Positions 52,435 to 60,452 of a DNA stretch of 64,000 bases are shown here, one piece after another (position 1 is the first letter of the stretch; each line of letters starts with the position of its first letter). The stretch covers positions 5,724,067 to 5,788,066 of the forward strand of contig NZ_KK073874.1 in assembly GCF_000585375.1 (NCBI RefSeq), given 5' to 3'. The notes below the pieces were generated by a model. The model made no database searches, was not told the DNA's origin, and saw only the letters and a list, made by a program, of their open reading frames with translations. The DNA is from Cryptosporangium arvum DSM 44712. GTDB lineage: Bacteria; Actinomycetota; Actinomycetes; Mycobacteriales; Cryptosporangiaceae. Made by a program: the position numbers and the translations under genes.

Positions 52435-52885
52435 TCAGGCGTTGGTAGAAGTGGCTCACCGGGGCGCCGAGGCGGGCGTACCAGGCGGCCGGCCGGACGA
52501 AGCCGGTGATCGTGAACGTCACCGCCTCGCCGCGTTCGATCAGGAAGCGTTCCTCGCCCTGCTCCGGGTGCCCTCTCAGCGTCCCGTAAGTCATCCAGGC
52601 CCGGTCGTCCTCGCGGACGACCTCGAGCAGGCGCACCGGCGCGACCACCACGATCGGGCCGACGCGTAGGCGCTGCACCAGCACCACCCCGGGCGCGACC
52701 GCCGGGGCGGAGGCCCGCAGCCGGATCCCGGCGCGCGCGTGCATCCGCCCGGTGAACAGGGCGTCGACGGCGGTCGGGAAGTGGTCCGGCCCGCCGAGCC
52801 GCACCCGGTGCGTGAAGTGCCCGTACCCGGGCGGGCGTTCGCCGCGGCCGACCGCGCCGATCTCCGGATAATTCCACTCGTCCAT
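52391..52885 (-). CDS. DUF1990/UPF0548 family protein
   Basis: 164 residues. MDEWNYPEIG near the start (family mark NYPEVG), GYGHFTHRVRLG, then YGTLRGHPEQGEERFLIER and TGFVRPAAWYARLGAPVSHF (partial). No enzymatic function is established for this family. The ATG at 52885 and the TrmO ATG at 52902 diverge with only 16 bp between them, each 6 nt from CAAGCT on its own strand. Confidence 0.88.
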   Translation of the reverse strand: MDEWNYPEIGAVGRGERPPGYGHFTHRVRLGGPDHFPTAVDALFTGRMHARAGIRLRASAPAVAPGVVLVQRLRVGPIVVVAPVRLLEVVREDDRAWMTYGTLRGHPEQGEERFLIERGEAVTFTITGFVRPAAWYARLGAPVSHFYQRLITRRYLRALREEPA

Positions 52886-52901
52886 CGGCCAAGCTTGACC
52901 C
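52886..52901. promoter_or_regulatory. 16-bp divergent start region centred on AAGCTT
   Basis: Both strands read CAAGCT-N6-ATG outward from a shared AAGCTT palindrome. If these are -10 boxes, both mRNAs are leaderless and the two promoters overlap fully. No room exists for ribosome binding sites. Confidence 0.5.
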
Positions 52902-53303
52902 ATGACCTACGAACTGCGGCCCATCGGTGTGGTCGAGTCACCGCTCCACGATCCGGCGAGCGCCCCGAAACAGGGAACGGAGGACGGTCCGCAGGCGTGG
53001 CTGCGGTTCCGGCCCGAGTTCACCGACGGAATCTCCGACCTCGCCGCCGGCGACGACGTCCTCGTCCTCACCTGGCTCCACCTCGCCGACCGTTCGGCGC
53101 TCACCGTCCACCCGCGTGACGACCCGGCGAACCCGCTGACCGGCGTCTTCAGCACCCGCTCGGCCGACCGGCCGAACCCGATCGGCCTGCACCGCGTCCG
53201 TGTGCTCGCGCTCGACGGACCGCGGGTGCTGGTGGCCGACCTCGAGGCCGTCCACGGAACCCCGATCGTCGACGTCAAACCGGCCCTGGACGCGACGCGC
53301 TGA
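52902..53303 (+). CDS. trmO: tRNA (adenine-N6)-methyltransferase TrmO/TsaA
   Basis: 133 residues, the length of the minimal UPF0066 beta-barrel domain. It opens YELRPIGVVESPLHDP; RPEFTDGISDLAAGDDVLVL and the signature STRSADRPNPIGLHRVRVL follow, then HGTPIVDVKP. TrmO uses SAM to methylate t6A37 in tRNA-Thr. The extra C-terminal domain of E. coli TrmO is absent, as in many short homologues, so the tRNA role is likely but not certain. It overlaps the convergent DUF4291 gene. Confidence 0.87.
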   Translation: MTYELRPIGVVESPLHDPASAPKQGTEDGPQAWLRFRPEFTDGISDLAAGDDVLVLTWLHLADRSALTVHPRDDPANPLTGVFSTRSADRPNPIGLHRVRVLALDGPRVLVADLEAVHGTPIVDVKPALDATR

Positions 53304-53862
53304 GCGTCAGCGGACGCTCGGCGGGCAGCAGCGCCGCCGCGGCGGACAGATCGTCGCGCCGCACCAGCTCGTGGATCTCGCGCGCCACCGCGGTGACGTC
53401 CGTGACGGCCACGATCCACTCGTCGGCGTACCGGCGTGCGGCCTCCCCGGCCAGTCCCAGCTGCAACGACCGGTGTCCGAGCGGACGCAGGTGCAGGTCC
53501 CGCTCCGGATCCCACTGCACCCGCGCGGGCGCCCGCTTCAACTCACGCTTCCACGCCGCCGCCGACGGGTGGAGGCGGGAGTCGTACTGCGCCGGGCAGG
53601 CGTGGGTCACCGCCCACTCGAACCCCGCCCGGGTGATCTCGATCGCCAGCACCGTCTCCTGGTCCGGCTTCGTCGCCCACCCGCACCGGTACATCATCCA
53701 GAGGAACGACGGCTTGATCCACGTCATCCGGTCGCGCTTCCACGCCGCCGGGAAACGGCCCGCGGCCGCCGCGGGAACGCCGATCGCCGGCGGGTAGGCC
53801 TGGTAGACGGTGACCGAGGTGGCCGAATGGACCGCCCGGATCTCGTATTTCGGGACTGACAC
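53275..53862 (-). CDS. DUF4291 family protein
   Basis: 195 residues from GTG 53862. Signature: YEIRAVHSATSVTVYQAYPP, then RDRMTWIKPSFLWMMYRCGW and VQWDPERDLHLRPLGHRSLQ; the end AARRYADEWIVAVTDVT follows. The conserved Trp/Met-rich block is diagnostic of DUF4291, whose function is unknown; the pattern of invariant Trp, Arg and Asp suggests an enzyme. An ATG at 53898 with GGGAAAA upstream is an alternative start. Confidence 0.85.
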   Translation of the reverse strand: MSVPKYEIRAVHSATSVTVYQAYPPAIGVPAAAAGRFPAAWKRDRMTWIKPSFLWMMYRCGWATKPDQETVLAIEITRAGFEWAVTHACPAQYDSRLHPSAAAWKRELKRAPARVQWDPERDLHLRPLGHRSLQLGLAGEAARRYADEWIVAVTDVTAVAREIHELVRRDDLSAAAALLPAERPLTLSASRPGPV

Positions 53863-53935
53863 CGCACCAGGGTGGTGGTTCGGGCGGGTCGAGGCCATAG
53901 GTTTTCCCGGGGGATCCACTCTGGAGAAGGCGCCC

Positions 53936-54712
53936 ATGGAGCTCGATCAGCCGTCCGCGGCCCGGATGTACGACTACTTCCTCGGCGGTGCGCACAACTT
54001 CTCCGTCGACCGGCAGGCGGCCGCGCGCATCCTGACGATCTACCCCGACGCGTCGTCGGCCGCGCAGGCCAACCGGGCGTTCCTGCGCCGCGCGGTCACC
54101 GCGCTGCTCGGCCTCGGTGTCCGCCAGTTCGTCGACCTGGGCTCCGGGATCCCGACGGCCGGCAACGTGCACGAGGTCGTCGACGCGGTCGCGCCGGGCG
54201 CGCACGTCCTCTACGTCGACAACGACCCGGTGGCCGTGGCCTACAGCGAGTCGATCCTGGCCGGTCGCACGGATGTCGGCATCCTCCAGGCCGACGTGCG
54301 TGATCCCGCCGCGATCCTCGGCGCACCGGTCACCCGGCGGCTGATCGACCCGGAGCTCCCCGTCGCCGTGCTCGCGGTCGCCGTGCTGCACTTCGTCGCC
54401 GACGACGAGGACCCGGCCGGCATCCTGGGCCAATTCCGGGACGCCGCCGCACCCGGCAGCTACCTGGCGCTCTCGCACGGCACCGTGGACCGGCAACCGG
54501 TGCGGGCCGCGCGTACGGAGGACGTCTACCGGGACACCCGCGATCCGCTCACGCTGCGTACCCGCCCGGCGATCGAGCGGCTCCTGACCGGCTGGGAGCT
54601 CGTCGAACCGGGCCTGGTCTGGCTGCCGGAGTGGCGCCCGGACTGGCCTGACGAGCCCGGATCGGACCCGTCACGCACGGAGATCCTGGGCGCCGTCGGC
54701 CGCAAAGGTTAA
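53936..54712 (+). CDS. SAM-dependent methyltransferase, DUF574/SAV2177 family (second copy)
   Basis: 258 residues. SAARMYDYFLGGAHNFSVDR is the family entry, AQANRAFLRRAVTALLGLGV and RQFVDLGSGIPTAGNVHEVV the SAM site, ILGAVGRKG the end. It shares these marks with the gene at 41737. GGAGAAGG 6 nt before ATG 53936 fixes the start. The 306-bp region after it holds no supported gene. Confidence 0.92.
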   Translation: MELDQPSAARMYDYFLGGAHNFSVDRQAAARILTIYPDASSAAQANRAFLRRAVTALLGLGVRQFVDLGSGIPTAGNVHEVVDAVAPGAHVLYVDNDPVAVAYSESILAGRTDVGILQADVRDPAAILGAPVTRRLIDPELPVAVLAVAVLHFVADDEDPAGILGQFRDAAAPGSYLALSHGTVDRQPVRAARTEDVYRDTRDPLTLRTRPAIERLLTGWELVEPGLVWLPEWRPDWPDEPGSDPSRTEILGAVGRKG

Positions 54713-55018
54713 GTTTTTGACGCCGCCCTTCGCGAACGGTGGCTCACTTCTGCGGATTCCGCACTCACGGTGCGTCGACATCCGGGCCACGTAGTTCGTA
54801 AATCGACCCGGTCCGCCACCCTGCGTCACCACCGGGTCCGACCGGTGTCCACATGGGCGCGTCGGCAAACGCGCAACTCGAACTGCACGATTGCGCGCGG
54901 GATCTTGTCCGGGAATTGCAACTGAGAATAATCCCATCCATCTCAGACACCCCCTGTCCGTCTGACAACTTCTGTCCCCGCCTCCGGCGTTTCCGGGAAC
55001 CCACCAAGAGGTTTAGCA
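54713..55018. other. Intergenic region without a supported gene
   Basis: About 306 bp between a DUF574 methyltransferase and a sugar-binding lipoprotein gene. Base composition drops (ATAATCCC, GTTTTTGAC stretches), as expected for a promoter region. AGAGG lies 8 nt before the ATG at 55019. I found no hairpin, operator or small coding frame worth naming. Confidence 0.6.
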
Positions 55019-56371
55019 ATGTCGCCGCTCCTCCCTGCCCAGCGCAGGTTCACCCGCCGACGCAGACGGATGGTGGTCGGCCTGGCCACCGCCGTCAGCG
55101 CGGCCGTGCTGCTGTCCGCCTGCAACGGAACGATCTCCACCAGCGACCGCAAGAACGCCGCGTCGGGGTACGACAAGAACGCCGACGTCACGCTGACCTG
55201 GTGGACCGGCCAGACCCCCGAGGCTCAGAAGACGGCTGAGCAGCTGGCGCAGCAGTACCACCAGCTCCACCCGAACGTCACGATCAAGACCTCGGCCGGC
55301 GCCGCCACCGCCGACGAACTGCTGCCGAAGATCACGGCCGGCTACAAGAACGGCAGCTACCCCGACATCTCCTACGCGTACGGCAGCTGGGCCGGTCAGC
55401 TGGCCGACGGTGGCCACACCCAGGACCTCACCGACTACGTGGGGCAGCCGGAGTTCGGCTGGGAGGACTTCCCCGGCGCCGCCCAGCGCACCGCCACGGT
55501 CAACGGCATCGTGATCGGCGTTCCGGCGCTCGTCGACAACCTCGCGCTGATCTACAACAAGAAGATCTTCAGCGAGGCCGGGGTGCGCCCGCCGACCGAC
55601 AGCTGGACCTGGGACCAGTTCCGGAGCGCCGCGAAGCAACTCACCGACCCGGAGAAGGGCATCTACGGCACCGCCTACTCGGTGGCCGGAGGCGAGGACA
55701 CGACGTGGCACCTCTGGCCGCTGCTCTGGCAGCGGGGCGGCGCGATCCTGAGCGGCAAGAAGCCGGTCTTCAACAGCCCCGAGGGCGTCGCGGCGCTCGA
55801 GACGTTGCGCGCGATCGCCGTCGACGACAAATCGATGTACCTGGACCCGACCGACGAGAAGTACGGCGCGCTGTTCCGCCAGGGCAAGATCGGCATGATG
55901 ATGTCCGGTCCCTGGGAGCTGCTCGAGCTCGCCCAGACCGACGTCTCCTACGGCGTGGTGCAGCTGCCGGGCTTCAAGGGTGATCACCAGACCGTGTCCG
56001 GCCCGGACCTGTGGGTGCTCTTCGACCACGACGACGCCGACCGCGCCGGCGCGTCCCGGGAGTTCGTCAAGTGGCTGACCAGCAAGGACGTCGACGCGAA
56101 GTGGAACCTCGCGATCGGTAACCTGCCGGTGCGCGACATCGAGCAGTTCACGCCGGCGTTCTTCGCCTACACCCAGGAGTACCCCGGCGGCCGCGAGTTC
56201 TTCCGGAACCTGGAGAACGCCCGGCAGTCCCGCCCGACCGTGTCCGGGTACGACGACATGTCGCGCAACGTCGGTGAGGCGATCGCCTCGGTGCTGCTGG
56301 GCCGGGCCAAGCCGAAACAGGCCCTGGACCTCGCGGCCGCGAAGTCCAAGGCGCCGCTCAGCGGAGGGTAG
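55019..56371 (+). CDS. ABC-type sugar-binding lipoprotein (family 1), orphan
   Basis: 450 residues. Arg-rich N region followed by VGLATAVSAAVLLSACNG with lipobox LLSAC. SBP family 1 fold: VTLTWWTGQTPEAQKTAEQL, YPDISYAYGSWAGQLADGG, IYNKKIFSEAGVRPP, SGPWELLELAQ, and EFVKWLTSKDVDAKW. It should bind an oligosaccharide. No permease or ATPase genes are adjacent, so it must use components encoded elsewhere or act as a sensor. It overlaps the convergent MFS gene by 14 bp. Confidence 0.92.
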   Translation: MSPLLPAQRRFTRRRRRMVVGLATAVSAAVLLSACNGTISTSDRKNAASGYDKNADVTLTWWTGQTPEAQKTAEQLAQQYHQLHPNVTIKTSAGAATADELLPKITAGYKNGSYPDISYAYGSWAGQLADGGHTQDLTDYVGQPEFGWEDFPGAAQRTATVNGIVIGVPALVDNLALIYNKKIFSEAGVRPPTDSWTWDQFRSAAKQLTDPEKGIYGTAYSVAGGEDTTWHLWPLLWQRGGAILSGKKPVFNSPEGVAALETLRAIAVDDKSMYLDPTDEKYGALFRQGKIGMMMSGPWELLELAQTDVSYGVVQLPGFKGDHQTVSGPDLWVLFDHDDADRAGASREFVKWLTSKDVDAKWNLAIGNLPVRDIEQFTPAFFAYTQEYPGGREFFRNLENARQSRPTVSGYDDMSRNVGEAIASVLLGRAKPKQALDLAAAKSKAPLSGG

Positions 56372-57557
56372 CCGAGCGCGGGAGCAGCAGCGGGCTGGCC
56401 AGGACGAGCACGCCCGCCGCTGCGATCGCGACCCGCGGGCTGGTGACGTCGGCGAGCACACCGCCGAGCGCGCTCAGCACCGCGATCGCGGCGCCGGTGC
56501 TGATCGACCAGGCCGCCAGCATCCGGGCCACCCGGCCGGGCGGTGTCCGGTCGAGCCGGTAGGTGGCGACCACCGGGGTGTACAGGCTCATGCTGACGAT
56601 GATCGCCAGCTCGACGAGGATCACCGTGACCAGGCCGACGACGCCCGGCCGCACCGCCGCCAGGCCGATCAGCCAGATCGCCCGCACCGTGCCGACGACC
56701 CGGATCACCCGGACCCGGCCGAAGCGCGCCACGACCCGGGGCGCCAGGCGGGCGCCGAGCAGCCCGCCGACGCAGGGGGCGGCGAACGCGAGCCCGTACT
56801 GCCAAGGCGCGAACCCGAGCTCGGTGAGCAGGAGCACGGCCAGCAGCGGTTCGGTGGCCATGATCAGCCCGGCGACGAGCAGCTGGTTGACCAGCAACGG
56901 GCGCAGGGCCGGGTGGGTCAGCAGGTGCCGCCAGCCGTCGAGCAGCTCGCCCGGCGTCAGGCGCTCCTTCGCCCGGGGCGGACGCGGGTCCGGGTGGCGC
57001 ATCGCGCTCAGCGCCAGCGCCGACGCCAGGTAGCTGACCGCGTCGGCGACGACGGTGACGACCGGACCGAACAGGCCGATCGCGGCGCCACCCAGCGGGG
57101 GTCCGATCGCGATCGAGCCCCACGTCGTCGACTCGAACCGGGAGTTGGCCACGATCAGGTCCTCCGGGCCGACGACCGCGCGCAGGTGGGCGCCACTGGC
57201 CGCGGTGAACGCGATCCGGGCCGCGGCGACGACCACCGACACCACCAGGAGCTGGGCGAAGGCGAGCCGGCCCAGCAGGTAGGCGGCCGGCACGCTGAGC
57301 AGCGCCACGAACCGGACCAGGTCGGCTGCGACCATCACCGGACGCTTCCGGCGGAACTCGACCCACGGGCCGAGCGGCACCGCGACCAGCGCCCCGACCG
57401 CGGGCCCCACCGCGGCCAGCGCCGACACCTGCCCGGGGTCCGCGTCGAGCACGAGGACGGCGAGCAGCCCGAACGCGCCGAAGGCCAGCCCCGAGCCGTA
57501 GGCGCTCACCGCGTACGACGCCCACAACCATCGGAATTCCCGTCCCAGCGACCGCAT
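56358..57557 (-). CDS. MFS transporter, probable drug exporter
   Basis: 399 residues, about 12 membrane helices. It opens MRSLGREFRWLWASYAVSAYGSGL (partial), and PLGPWVEFRRKRPVMVAADL is the cytoplasmic motif A between helices 2 and 3. The group resembles MdfA/Bcr-like or enterobactin exporter-like MFS proteins with unknown cargo. ATG 57557 after AGGGTGG; a 45-codon upstream extension is unlikely. It is divergent from a LysR regulator (57649), which may control it. Confidence 0.9.
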   Translation of the reverse strand: MRSLGREFRWLWASYAVSAYGSGLAFGAFGLLAVLVLDADPGQVSALAAVGPAVGALVAVPLGPWVEFRRKRPVMVAADLVRFVALLSVPAAYLLGRLAFAQLLVVSVVVAAARIAFTAASGAHLRAVVGPEDLIVANSRFESTTWGSIAIGPPLGGAAIGLFGPVVTVVADAVSYLASALALSAMRHPDPRPPRAKERLTPGELLDGWRHLLTHPALRPLLVNQLLVAGLIMATEPLLAVLLLTELGFAPWQYGLAFAAPCVGGLLGARLAPRVVARFGRVRVIRVVGTVRAIWLIGLAAVRPGVVGLVTVILVELAIIVSMSLYTPVVATYRLDRTPPGRVARMLAAWSISTGAAIAVLSALGGVLADVTSPRVAIAAAGVLVLASPLLLPRSATLR

Positions 57558-57614
57558 CCGGCCACCCTGGTCGTGCCCGCGGGGACGGATCAAACAACGC
57601 GATCGTCCGCGAGC

Positions 57615-57631
57615 CACAACCGGATGTTGTG
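57615..57631. promoter_or_regulatory. LysR-type binding site candidate
   Basis: CACAAC (57615-57620) and GTTGTG (57626-57631) are inverted repeats with a 5-nt spacer, immediately upstream of the TATACG box of the LysR gene and within the 91-bp region divergent to the MFS gene. Placement is typical for an autoregulatory LysR box. Confidence 0.6.
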
Positions 57632-57648
57632 CGTATACGGTCGGCGGC

Positions 57649-58587
57649 GTGGACCTCGACGCCGTGCGCACGTTCGTCGCCGCCGCGGACACCGGTCAGT
57701 TCCAGGAGGCGGCCGCGGACCTGTCGATCACGCAGCAGGGCGTCTCGCGGCGCATCGCCGCGCTGGAGAAGAGCCTGGAGGTGCGGCTGTTCGCGCGCAC
57801 CCCGCGCGGGGTGCTGCTCACGGTCGACGGTGAGGCGTTCCTGCCCCATGCCCGCGAGCTGCTCCGGGTGGCCGATCGGGCCGACGCCTCGGTGCGTCCC
57901 GGCCGGCGGGCGCTGCGCGTCGACGTGCACAGCCGACGGATCGCGTCGGCGGTGCGGTTGCAGGAGTTCCACCTCGGCCACCCGCACGTGGGCCTGGAGG
58001 TGATCACGCTGAGCGGCGACGTGCACGCCGCCACCGCCGCCGTCGCGGACGGGACGATCGACGCGACCTTCCACGCCGTGCCCCGCCGCGCGCTCGCGCC
58101 CGGCCTCAGCGCGGTACGCGTGATCGACGACGCCCACCAGCTGCTCGTCGGCCCCCGGCATCCGCTGGCCGACGCGGCCGCGGTGACCCCGGCGCAGCTG
58201 GCCGGGCACCGCCTCTGGATGCCGGGTATGGCCGCGGGCACCGAGTGGTCGGCGTACTACGACGAGCTCGCCGACGCGTTCGGGCTCACGATCGACCAGG
58301 ACGGCCCGGTCTTCGGCTACGAGGCCCAGATCGCCGACATCGCCGGGTCGCCGACGCTGGCCACGCTGGTCGGTGAGGGGTCGCGCTACCTCTGGCCGGA
58401 CCGCTACGACCTGCGCCGGATCCCGATCCGCGACCCGACGCCGGTCTACCCGATGTCGCTGATCTGGCGTGACGACAACCGCCACCCGGCCCTGGCCGAG
58501 CTCCGCGCGTACTTCGACGGCAGGTACCTGACCGCCGCCGGCACGTGGGCCCCGGCCTGGGCCCGGGCGGGTCAGCGTCCGGAGTAG
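57649..58587 (+). CDS. LysR-family regulator
   Basis: 312 residues. HTH: AVRTFVAAADTGQFQEAAAD and LSITQQGVSRRIAALEKSLE (about 5-47). The effector domain begins near 90 (LRVDVHSRRIASAVRLQEFH). GTG 57649 is probably leaderless (TATACG 7 nt upstream). It is divergent from the MFS exporter, its most likely target. The 3' end overlaps a small convergent Cys-rich gene by 16 bp. Confidence 0.9.
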   Translation: MDLDAVRTFVAAADTGQFQEAAADLSITQQGVSRRIAALEKSLEVRLFARTPRGVLLTVDGEAFLPHARELLRVADRADASVRPGRRALRVDVHSRRIASAVRLQEFHLGHPHVGLEVITLSGDVHAATAAVADGTIDATFHAVPRRALAPGLSAVRVIDDAHQLLVGPRHPLADAAAVTPAQLAGHRLWMPGMAAGTEWSAYYDELADAFGLTIDQDGPVFGYEAQIADIAGSPTLATLVGEGSRYLWPDRYDLRRIPIRDPTPVYPMSLIWRDDNRHPALAELRAYFDGRYLTAAGTWAPAWARAGQRPE

Positions 58588-58715
58588 CCGTCCCAGAAGT
58601 CCTTCGAACGACCCTTGTACCCGCGAGCGGAGCGACGGCGCCGTGACTTCTCGCAGCCGTAGTCCCACGTGTTGTCGTAGCGGAATTCGCAGTCGCAGGA
58701 TGCGTGGCAGCTCAT
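58572..58715 (-). CDS. 47-residue basic Cys-rich protein
   Basis: AAGGAG 6 nt before ATG 58715 is one of the best ribosome binding sites in the window. The peptide begins MSCHASCDCEFRYDNTWDYG and contains four Cys (3, 7, 9 and 21), then the basic run CEKSRRRRSARGYKGRSKDF. It could bind a metal or nucleic acid. I know no family. The ATG is preferred over a GTG/ATG 20 codons upstream, which lacks a site. Confidence 0.65.
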   Translation of the reverse strand: MSCHASCDCEFRYDNTWDYGCEKSRRRRSARGYKGRSKDFWDGYSGR

Positions 58716-59044
58716 CGTCGTCTCCTTGTCCGAGTCGGTCGGAGTGGTTCGGTCCGTCCAGTGTTCATGGGTCACCGGACGAGAACCGTCCGGGCCCGAA
58801 CGGAGCGAGTGTTCGCCGGACGACAGTGGAGGATGCTCCGGTCTCCGTCACCCGCCAGTGACGGAGACCGCACGCCCTCTTCCAAGTGGCCGCTTCACGG
58901 AAGCACATCGATCGGCCCCGCACCGCCCCGGGCGCGCGGACTTAGGAACTGCACAGCTAAATACAACCGTTCGGGGCAGAAAGTGCATGATTGTCCGATC
59001 TAGCCTCATTGTCGGAATCAATCATGGACGACAAGAGGATGAAC
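58716..59044. other. Intergenic region with one strong hairpin
   Basis: 329 bp between the divergent Cys-rich protein and secreted-protein genes. It contains a 12-bp stem at 58839-58850 with 58859-58870. The right 100 bp are A/T-richer and should hold the promoter of the secreted protein. No coding frame in it is convincing. Confidence 0.6.
58839..58870. terminator. Hairpin in the 58.7-59.0 kb intergenic region
   Basis: CGGTCTCCGTCA (58839-58850) and TGACGGAGACCG (58859-58870) form a perfect 12-bp stem with an 8-nt loop. It lies upstream of both divergent genes, so it either ends a small unannotated RNA or acts as a protein site. Confidence 0.5.
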
Positions 59045-59422
59045 ATGACTGGGACAGTTCGGCGGACCGCGACGACGGTCGCCGTGTGCGCGCTCGGCGT
59101 CGGTCTGGCGGCGGGCCTGAGCCCGGCCGCGGCGATGGCAGCGGCACCGAGCGGTGCGCAGGCGGCCTCGCTCCAGACCGCCCCGAGCCACGGCGACCGG
59201 GACGACGACTTCGACTGGGACGACTTCAGCCGATTCGACCGCGGCGGCTACTGGGACAACGAGTGGCAGTACGGCCGGTTCGAGCGCCGGCACTTCCGGA
59301 CGATCGGCCGCTACCGCGACTGGCGGGAGTGCCGGGACGCCGCCTGGCGCGGTCAGCGCGGCGGCTACTGGAGCAGCTTCAGCTACCGGGAGGTGGGAGG
59401 CTTCTGGGTTCTTTACGCCTGA
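59045..59422 (+). CDS. Small secreted protein, acidic/aromatic
   Basis: 125 residues. Sec signal peptide MTGTVRRTATTVAVCALGVG continues through an Ala-rich stretch to a cleavage site near AAAMAAAPS. The mature part has an acidic run (DRDDDFDWDDFSRF) and aromatic/Arg-rich repeats (GYWDNEWQYGRFERRHFRTI). AAGAGG 6 nt before ATG 59045 decides the start. No family recognised. A 16-bp terminator hairpin follows the stop. Confidence 0.7.
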   Translation: MTGTVRRTATTVAVCALGVGLAAGLSPAAAMAAAPSGAQAASLQTAPSHGDRDDDFDWDDFSRFDRGGYWDNEWQYGRFERRHFRTIGRYRDWRECRDAAWRGQRGGYWSSFSYREVGGFWVLYA

Positions 59423-59452
59423 CGCGCACGCGTCTCTCCCTCATTCGGGCAC

Positions 59453-59493
59453 CCGCGGCTCCGGACGCTTCCTCTCCGCGTCCGGAGCCGCGG
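59453..59493 (+). terminator. Hairpin terminator after the secreted-protein gene
   Basis: CCGCGGCTCCGGACGC (59453-59468) and GCGTCCGGAGCCGCGG (59478-59493) form a perfect 16-bp stem with a 9-nt pyrimidine loop, 30 bp after the stop and 26 bp before the next start. Confidence 0.88.
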
Positions 59494-59519
59494 TCCGCCC
59501 CGATCGCCGGACCGATTAA

Positions 59520-60452
59520 ATGAGCCTCGTGATCGACACCGCTGCTCACCGCGTGCGTGGCCGGACGACCGGCCGCTACGAGCTGCACTGCCACCTGGAC
59601 GGGTCGGTCCGGCTGTCCACCCTGGCCGAACTCGCGCCGGGCGTGGACGCACGGGCCCGCGCGGTCGCTCCGCCCGACGTCGGCAGCCTGCACGGTTTTC
59701 TGCCGTACATCGACGTCGCGCTCGACGTGCTGCAGACGCCGGAGGCGCTGGAGCGGGTGGCCCGCGAGCTGGTCGAGGACTGGCGCGCCGACGGCGTGGT
59801 GCACGGGGAGGTGCGGTTCGCGCCCCAGCTGCACACCCGCGCGGGCCTGAGCGTCGACGCGGTGTCGGCCGGGCTCGCCGGGGCCGACGGGGTGCGTACC
59901 GCGCTGTTGCTGTGCTGCCTGCGTCACCAGGACCCGGCGGTGAGCCTCGAGGTCGCGGCGACCGCGGCGCGCCGCGGTGACGTCGCCGGCCTCGACCTGG
60001 CCGGTGACGAGCGGCTCCCCGGCGCCCCGCACCGGGAGGCCTTCGACCTGGCCCACGCGGCGGGACTGCCGGTGACCGTGCACGCCGGCGAGGCGGCCGG
60101 GCCGGCCAGCGTGTGGGAGGCGCTCGACGTGCTCGGCGCCCGCCGGATCGGGCACGGTGTGCGGTCGGTGAGGTCCGCGGCCCTCGTCACCCGGCTGCGT
60201 CGGGACGCGATCGCGCTCGAGACGTGCCCGCGGTGCAACGTGCTGACCGGCGCCGTGCCGTCGATGGCCGCGCACCCGGTGGACGAGCTGCTCCGGGCCG
60301 GGCTGCGGGTGACCGTCAGCACCGACACCCGGACGACCGCGGACACGTCGTTGGACGCCGAGTTCGCCGCGCTGCGCGAGACCTTCGGATGGGGCGCGGA
60401 CGAGGAACGGCGGGTTCAGGAGAACGCGGCCGCGGCGGCGTTCGGGCCCTGA
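59520..60452 (+). CDS. Adenosine-deaminase-family protein with altered active site
   Basis: 310 residues, TIM-barrel amidohydrolase. Metal and catalytic marks: ELHCHLDGSV (HxH), TVHAGEAAG (His and catalytic Glu pair HAGE), IGHGVRSV (His), and VSTDTRTT near 262-269. In adenosine deaminase this last motif is STDDP: the first Asp binds zinc and the second contacts purine N7. Here the second Asp is Thr, so adenosine may not be the substrate. ATG 59520 has no ribosome binding site. It overlaps the convergent LysR gene by 37 bp. Confidence 0.82.
   Translation: MSLVIDTAAHRVRGRTTGRYELHCHLDGSVRLSTLAELAPGVDARARAVAPPDVGSLHGFLPYIDVALDVLQTPEALERVARELVEDWRADGVVHGEVRFAPQLHTRAGLSVDAVSAGLAGADGVRTALLLCCLRHQDPAVSLEVAATAARRGDVAGLDLAGDERLPGAPHREAFDLAHAAGLPVTVHAGEAAGPASVWEALDVLGARRIGHGVRSVRSAALVTRLRRDAIALETCPRCNVLTGAVPSMAAHPVDELLRAGLRVTVSTDTRTTADTSLDAEFAALRETFGWGADEERRVQENAAAAAFGP

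Noticed and set aside
56167-58668. 833-codon minus-strand frame across three genes
   Set aside because: It runs antisense to the sugar-binding protein and LysR genes and through the MFS gene in another frame; its composition is Arg/Gly/Pro-rich without motifs.
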